A program made the position numbers and the translations under genes. A stretch of DNA of 43,712 nt from positions 1 to 43,712 of the forward strand of contig NZ_FCNW02000050.1 in NCBI RefSeq assembly GCF_001544475.1, read 5' to 3'. The stretch comes from Caballeronia humi. Its GTDB lineage: Bacteria > Pseudomonadota > Gammaproteobacteria > Burkholderiales > Burkholderiaceae. This document shows positions 39,447 to 43,712 of the stretch, piece by piece. Below the pieces are notes generated by a model. That model was not told the DNA's origin and ran no database searches. It saw only the letters and a program-made list of their open reading frames with translations. Numbering within the stretch: the first letter of the stretch is position 1; the number at the start of each line of letters is the position of its first letter.

Positions 39447-40970
39447 ATGAGCTTTCAAGACGAAGCCAGCGAGGGGGCAATACTCGAGGTTTCGAATCGC
39501 GACGCAGACCCGACGAGCGGCCTTGCCATCCTTCCGCTGTGCCCGGTGATCCTGGCTGGTGGGTCGGGAACAAGGCTTTGGCCGATCTCGCGCAAGCAAT
39601 TTCCGCAGCAGCTCGCAGACGTGATGGGTCCGGGCTCGCTTCTGCAAATGACGATCCAGCGTGTCGCGGGATTGTCGCGCCATCGCGCGGCGGAAGTCGC
39701 GCCCATCGTCGTGTGCGGGGACGAACACCGCTTCATGACGGCACAGCAACTCGAAGAGATCGGTGTCGGCGCGCGGCTCATCATCGAGCCGGAGAGCCGC
39801 AATACGGCACCGGCGCTTTCGCTCGCTGCGATGCTTGCTCAAAGCGGCGAAGCGGACTGCGTACTCGTTGTCATGCCGGCCGATCACCTGATTCGCGACA
39901 GCGCAGCGTTCCAGCGTGCAGTGCTGCGCGCGGCACGCTTCGCTGAGCGTGGCGCACTCGTCTCGCTTGGTGTGCTGCCGACGCGCGCGGACACGGGCTT
40001 CGGCTACGTCAAGCTGGGCGAAGCCATCGAGGACGGCGCCTACGGGATCGAGCGCTTCATCGAAAAACCAGAGATCGACGCCGCGACCGAATACTTCGCC
40101 TCCGGCGCGTACTGGTGGAACAGCGGCATCTTCGTGGTGCGCGCGAGCGTATGGCTCGACACGTTGCAGCGCCTTCAGCCTGCGATCTATGAATCGTGCA
40201 AGGCGGCCTTCGATGGCGGATGCGCGGACGGCGCGTGTTTCCTGCCCGAGCGCCAGGCCTTTGCGACCGTGCCCGACGATTCGATCGACTACGCCGTGAT
40301 GGAGCATCTCTGGCGGGACGCAGGCGCGACGGGCGTCGTCGTGCCGCTAGAGACGCCGTGGTCCGACCTCGGTTCATGGAACGCAATCTGGGACGCCCAC
40401 GACAAGGACGAGGACGGAAACGTCGCCAAAGGCCGCGTAGTCTTCGAAGGCGCGATGTCCTGCTACGCGCAATCGGAAGGGCGCCTCGTTGCCTGCGTTG
40501 GCGTGACGAACATCGCGGTGATCGAGACTGCGGACGCCGTGCTGGTCGCGGACCGTTCGCGCGTTCAGGAGGTGAAGAGCGTGGTTGGCCGCATCGCCGA
40601 GCAGCACAGCCCCGAAGCGGAATCGCATCGTAAGGTGTATCGGCCGTGGGGCAGCTATGACTCGATCGACAAGGGCAGCCGCTTCCAGGTCAAGCGGATC
40701 ATCGTGCGCCCGGGTGCGCGGCTGTCGCTGCAGTTGCATCATCATCGCGCGGAGCATTGGACCGTCGTCAGCGGTACAGCCATAGTGACGCGCGGCGAAG
40801 AGAGTTTCATGCTTGGCGAGAATGAATCGACATACATCCCCTTGGGCGTCAAGCACCGCCTGGAGAACCCGGGCAAGGTGCCGCTCGAGATCATCGAAGT
40901 GCAGTCGGGTTCGTATCTTGGCGAAGACGACATCGTGCGTTTCGACGACACATACGGCCGCGTGAGCTGA
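39447..40970 (+). CDS. manC: Mannose-1-phosphate guanylyltransferase / mannose-6-phosphate isomerase
   Basis: A 507-residue bifunctional cytosolic enzyme that makes GDP-mannose for the polysaccharide. The nucleotidyltransferase domain starts PVILAGGSGTRLWPISRKQFPQQ (near residue 33) and has the FIEKP motif near 200. The C-terminal type II isomerase cupin has RPWGSYDSID and the metal-binding QLHHHRAEHWTVVSGTA near residues 425-450. Length is usual for ManC/CpsB/BceA. The ATG at 39447 has GGAG eight bases upstream; a GTG at 39438 would add three residues. The extended N-terminus before the Rossmann motif (~30 residues) is somewhat long. Confidence 0.94.
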   Translation: MSFQDEASEGAILEVSNRDADPTSGLAILPLCPVILAGGSGTRLWPISRKQFPQQLADVMGPGSLLQMTIQRVAGLSRHRAAEVAPIVVCGDEHRFMTAQQLEEIGVGARLIIEPESRNTAPALSLAAMLAQSGEADCVLVVMPADHLIRDSAAFQRAVLRAARFAERGALVSLGVLPTRADTGFGYVKLGEAIEDGAYGIERFIEKPEIDAATEYFASGAYWWNSGIFVVRASVWLDTLQRLQPAIYESCKAAFDGGCADGACFLPERQAFATVPDDSIDYAVMEHLWRDAGATGVVVPLETPWSDLGSWNAIWDAHDKDEDGNVAKGRVVFEGAMSCYAQSEGRLVACVGVTNIAVIETADAVLVADRSRVQEVKSVVGRIAEQHSPEAESHRKVYRPWGSYDSIDKGSRFQVKRIIVRPGARLSLQLHHHRAEHWTVVSGTAIVTRGEESFMLGENESTYIPLGVKHRLENPGKVPLEIIEVQSGSYLGEDDIVRFDDTYGRVS

Positions 40971-41417
40971 AGCCACGCGGATCAAGCACCACGCGACAAG
41001 AGACGACGTCTCTCATCACGCGGTGGCCGAAGAAGATTGAACCAGACGGGGCAGAGTCGCCGCGTGCGTCCCATGGCAAGCGTCAGGGACGATACGGCGG
41101 CTTTCACCGTTGCCTTCGTCGGGAGGATCGTTCGAAACGTGTCAAAGATGCCACTTGGGAGCCGTTGTATTCGCACATATTCATCACGGTGACCAATAGC
41201 TGCCGGATGATCGTTCGCAAGTAGCGGCAATCCCTGTCCCATCATGCGAGATGGCTTGAGGGCAGGGGCTTTGGATCAAGAAGGTTGCGTCCGGAAAGGC
41301 GCATTTCATGTGCGCCATTTCTGTTTCGAAGACGGTAACCAATGTAAGAAAGTCAAACGATAAGCCCGCGTGGCCAGTAAAGCGCGGTTCAATGCGCATA
41401 TTCACGAGAGCACACCT
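40971..41417. other. 447-base spacer between manC and the Crp/Fnr gene
   Basis: No gene is supported. Just after manC an inverted repeat AGAGAC-GAC-GTCTCT (40999-41013), flanked by imperfect CACGCG/CGCGGTGG arms, may be a terminator. A second small hairpin GGCGCA-TTTCATG-TGCGCC (41298-41316) followed by ATTTCTGTTT lies about 100 bases before the regulator start. The promoter of the regulator should lie downstream of it, but I could not fix it. Confidence 0.45.
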
Positions 41418-42149
41418 ATGTTGAACCTACAGTCTGACCTACACGGAAATCACCTGCTACGCGCGCTGCCAGCGGACGAATGGCAAGCGCTTGCGCCCGA
41501 TCTCGAACTCGTCCAACTGCGCGGGGCTCAGTTGCTGTGCCACGCGAGCCACCGCTTCAGGCACGTCTACTTCCCGACTACCGCCATCATTTCCCTGCTG
41601 CACACGATGGAAGACGGACGATCCGTCGAGATTGCCGCGGTCGGCCGCGAAGGCATGACCGGCGTGCCGGTGTTGACCGACGGCGAAACGATGCCGACGA
41701 CCGTCGAAGTGCAATGTGGCGGCTCGGCGTATCGCATGGATGCGCAACTGCTGCGCGAGCACTTGCGCCGCTCGGATTTCCTGCGCCGGCTGATGATGCT
41801 TTACATGCAGGCGCTCTTTACGCAGGTTGCGCAAACCGCGGCATGCAATCGACATCACTCTTTGAGCAAGCAGCTCTGCCGCTGGCTGCTCATCGAACTC
41901 GATCGCGCTTCGTCGAACCAGTTGCAAGTCACGCAGCAGCACATTGCCGACCTGCTCGGCGTCCGCCGCGAAGGCATCACCGAAGCCGCAGGCCAGTTGC
42001 ATGCGAACGGTGTCATCTATCAGACGCGCGGATGCATCAAGGTGCTTGACCGCGAAGCGCTCGAAGCACGCGCGTGCGAATGCTACGGTCTCGTCAAGGG
42101 AGAGTTCAGCCGCTTGCTGCCGACCATGCGCGCGACTGAAACGGCCTGA
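41418..42149 (+). CDS. Crp/Fnr-family transcriptional regulator
   Basis: A 243-residue regulator with an N-terminal cupin-like sensor (~20-130) and a C-terminal winged helix (~150-225; LSKQLCRWLLIELDR, QVTQQHIADLLGVRREGITEAAGQL). The sensor reads VYFPTTAIISLLHTMEDGRSVEIAAVGREGMTGVP, a form common in Burkholderia that lacks the cAMP phosphate-binding Glu/Arg-Ser/Thr cassette of Crp and the Fe-S cysteine pattern of Fnr. So the signal is unknown. The ATG at 41418 has only a weak GAGAG. It lies alone between manC and a terminator and may regulate the polysaccharide locus. Confidence 0.88.
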   Translation: MLNLQSDLHGNHLLRALPADEWQALAPDLELVQLRGAQLLCHASHRFRHVYFPTTAIISLLHTMEDGRSVEIAAVGREGMTGVPVLTDGETMPTTVEVQCGGSAYRMDAQLLREHLRRSDFLRRLMMLYMQALFTQVAQTAACNRHHSLSKQLCRWLLIELDRASSNQLQVTQQHIADLLGVRREGITEAAGQLHANGVIYQTRGCIKVLDREALEARACECYGLVKGEFSRLLPTMRATETA

Positions 42150-42193
42150 GGTGGTCTCAAAGGCTTTGCGCTTGATGCCCGCCTTAAACGATG

Positions 42194-42227
42194 ATGCCCG
42201 ATCACGATGTTCATCGTGATCGGGCAT
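42194..42227. terminator. Bidirectional 16-bp hairpin between convergent genes
   Basis: ATGCCCGATCACGATG (42194-42209) pairs perfectly with CATCGTGATCGGGCAT (42212-42227). It lies midway between the Crp/Fnr stop (42149) and the ATP-grasp stop (42255), so it probably ends both transcripts, although T-runs are short. Confidence 0.78.
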
Positions 42228-42254
42228 TCGGAGAACAGCACAAGCGATTGAGGC

Positions 42255-43124
42255 CTACACGCCCATCAACTGGCCCCACTGATAGTCGACAATGTCAGGC
42301 CGCATCGGAAAAACGCCAGCGCCCGGCGTGAACGTCAATTCGCCGAAATAGATCTTGTTTTCGGGTGCGTAGAGATCGACGCGTACGTATTCGAAATCTG
42401 CCGCGAGCGTCGTTGCAACCGACAGAAGCTCCTCGTAGTTCGCCGGCCGAGGCTCAGGCTTCTCGCTGCGCGGATAGTGGCCGATGGCGATGTCGAGCCG
42501 GTTCCACTCTCCGTCGTACATGTCGCCGCGCGGATGCTCGCCGAAGCGATCGGAGATCAGGGCGGTGTAGATAGTCGGCTTGATGGCGCCTCGCGAGAGG
42601 AAGCAGTGGATCTTGATGTCGGCGGGAACGATGCCGCTCGGTTCGATGAGCAGTTCCTCGAAGAAGATGCGCGGCTTGATTGTGCGGTAATGGCGTTCAC
42701 GCGCGACACGATAGAAGTCGGTTACGAGCCATTGTTGCGCGAGGGTGTCCAGTTCCTCGAAGGACGTCTCCGACTTGTCGCGCACGATCTTGACGAAGCC
42801 GCTGCCGTGATTCGCCTTCATGACGAACTTTGTCGGCAGGGCGTCGAACACTTCTTGCGTGAACGCGTCGGGGTCGGCGATGAGCGGGATCAAATACTGC
42901 TCACCGACTTTGCGCCGCACGTAATCGCGCACCGTCAGCTTGTCGGTGAGATCGACGAAGCGCGGGTCCGGATACAGGCAGCGATGCAGAATTTTTTCGT
43001 TGAACGTTGTCGGAGTTCTAACGTTGGGGAAGCGACCTACCTTGTGGCGATGGGCAATGCTCAGGTACACGCTGTCGGGCAGCAGGTCCTTGGCGCCGTC
43101 GAACAGCCTCTTAGAAAACGACAT
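42255..43124 (-). CDS. TupA-like ATP-grasp protein
   Basis: A 289-residue protein of the TupA-like ATP-grasp family found in capsule and teichuronopeptide loci. Visible marks are KVGRFPNVRTPTTFNEKILHR near residues 28-48, FVMKANHGSGFVKIV (ATP-binding loop) near 107-121, PRIFFEELL near 163 and the C-terminal FEYVRVDLYAPENKIYFGELTFTPGAG with likely metal ligands. ATP-grasp enzymes join a carboxylate to an amine, so it may add an amino acid or similar group to the polysaccharide; this is inferred. AAGGAG precedes the ATG at 43124. The product and acceptor are unknown. Confidence 0.85.
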   Translation of the reverse strand: MSFSKRLFDGAKDLLPDSVYLSIAHRHKVGRFPNVRTPTTFNEKILHRCLYPDPRFVDLTDKLTVRDYVRRKVGEQYLIPLIADPDAFTQEVFDALPTKFVMKANHGSGFVKIVRDKSETSFEELDTLAQQWLVTDFYRVARERHYRTIKPRIFFEELLIEPSGIVPADIKIHCFLSRGAIKPTIYTALISDRFGEHPRGDMYDGEWNRLDIAIGHYPRSEKPEPRPANYEELLSVATTLAADFEYVRVDLYAPENKIYFGELTFTPGAGVFPMRPDIVDYQWGQLMGV

Positions 43125-43712
43125 CGTTGTTCTCCTTTTTTAAGGACGCATGTTTGCGTTTTGAAGGTTGTGCACGACTTTTCAGGGCATCCCCGACGGT
43201 TACAAGTCTCGCGAGGCTTGCGCGGCTGCGGATGTACCCCGATAAGACGCCATGTTCGGTGACGAGCTTTGCACGGCCTGGCCAGCTCGGCGACGTGGGA
43301 CTCGGTCGAGTCGCAACTTCCTCGGCTTGCTTTCAATCGTATAACCCATTATGGGCAAGTTGTATTCCTCTGGTGGTGCGCTAACCAACAGACACGAACA
43401 TAAGCTAGTCAGTCGACGAAAGAAACTCCAAAACTGCGGTACGCACAGGTGTAGTTTGCAACGGCCTTGCCAAAAAGCACGAATGAACAGTGTCAGCGGA
43501 GAGACAGAAAAAGAGGGGACGAAAAAAGGTGGAGCGCCAATGCTGGCGGCTCGATCAAGGGCATTGGCGGTTGCGGCCGGACCTTTGAACGTAACGGTGC
43601 TCAATTGCGGGTATCAACCCTTGCGATTCCATTGCGGATATCGATATGTACGCCACACCACCAAACTTAGAGGTTTTCCCTAGGAGTATAAGTTCGTACC
43701 GTTGGATTTTTT
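43125..43712. other. 588-base right end without a supported gene
   Basis: Several short open frames overlap here on both strands. None has a recognised domain or a convincing ribosome site, and their codon use is unlike the neighbours. The stretch 43335-43680 is less GC-rich than average. It should contain the promoter of the ATP-grasp gene close to 43125. No repeat or inverted repeat stood out. Confidence 0.5.

Noticed and set aside
43351..43683. 110-codon frame at the right end
   Set aside because: No ribosome site, no recognised domain, and several overlapping frames of similar quality on both strands.

Overview
The window looks like a chromosomal or megaplasmid segment of a beta-proteobacterium in the Burkholderiaceae, most likely Caballeronia or Paraburkholderia. 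The evidence is the GC-rich coding with long spurious antisense frames, a Burkholderia-type interspersed repeat near the left end, and the gene families present (frc/oxc oxalate cluster, AtzE/AtzG amidase, Wzc/ManC exopolysaccharide genes). The placement rests on remembered family resemblance, not on a search. I saw no tRNA, rRNA, CRISPR array or insertion sequence.

Layout. 1-520: non-coding DNA with two copies of an interspersed repeat. 521-3578: an ABC ATPase gene converging on a chemoreceptor gene. A perfect 444-bp tandem duplication covers their shared 3' ends and leaves a headless chemoreceptor fragment between two intact genes. 3675-9097 (minus): TetR regulator, two permeases, a double-domain ATPase and a periplasmic BMP-family binding protein, mostly joined by 4-base stop/start overlaps. 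9294-13270 (plus, divergent): cysteine hydrolase, stand-alone amidase, AtzG, AtzE and AtzH-like protein. The two operons together look like uptake and stepwise hydrolysis of a small nitrogen-rich amide; triuret, biuret or a purine-derived ureide are the best guesses. 13366-13818: a secreted NTF2-like protein with its own good promoter.

14006-16629: a two-gene DNA-repair operon (radical SAM protein with HhH end; DUF4130-UdgX fusion) behind a perfect LexA-type palindrome. 16636-22739: an oxalate-catabolism locus with frc, PAS protein, oxalate/formate antiporter and GntR regulator on the minus strand and oxc divergent. The two divergent promoters carry the same 10-bp element in mirror orientation. 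22856-23245: an orphan 129-residue protein.

23439-43124: part of an exopolysaccharide locus, with genes on both strands and unusually long spacers. It holds two GH-A-type glycoside hydrolases, a Wzy-like polymerase, a Wzc-type tyrosine kinase, a Tat-exported tyrosinase, a Wzx flippase, two GT4 glycosyltransferases, a 63-residue protein, a GlxA/AraC-type regulator, bifunctional ManC, a Crp/Fnr-type regulator and a TupA-like ATP-grasp protein. No priming glycosyltransferase or Wza exporter is present, so the locus must be completed elsewhere. The last 590 bases show no gene.

The most interesting items are the transport/hydrolase pair of operons, the LexA-box UdgX operon, the mirrored oxalate promoter element, the tyrosinase inside the polysaccharide locus, and the tandem duplication.
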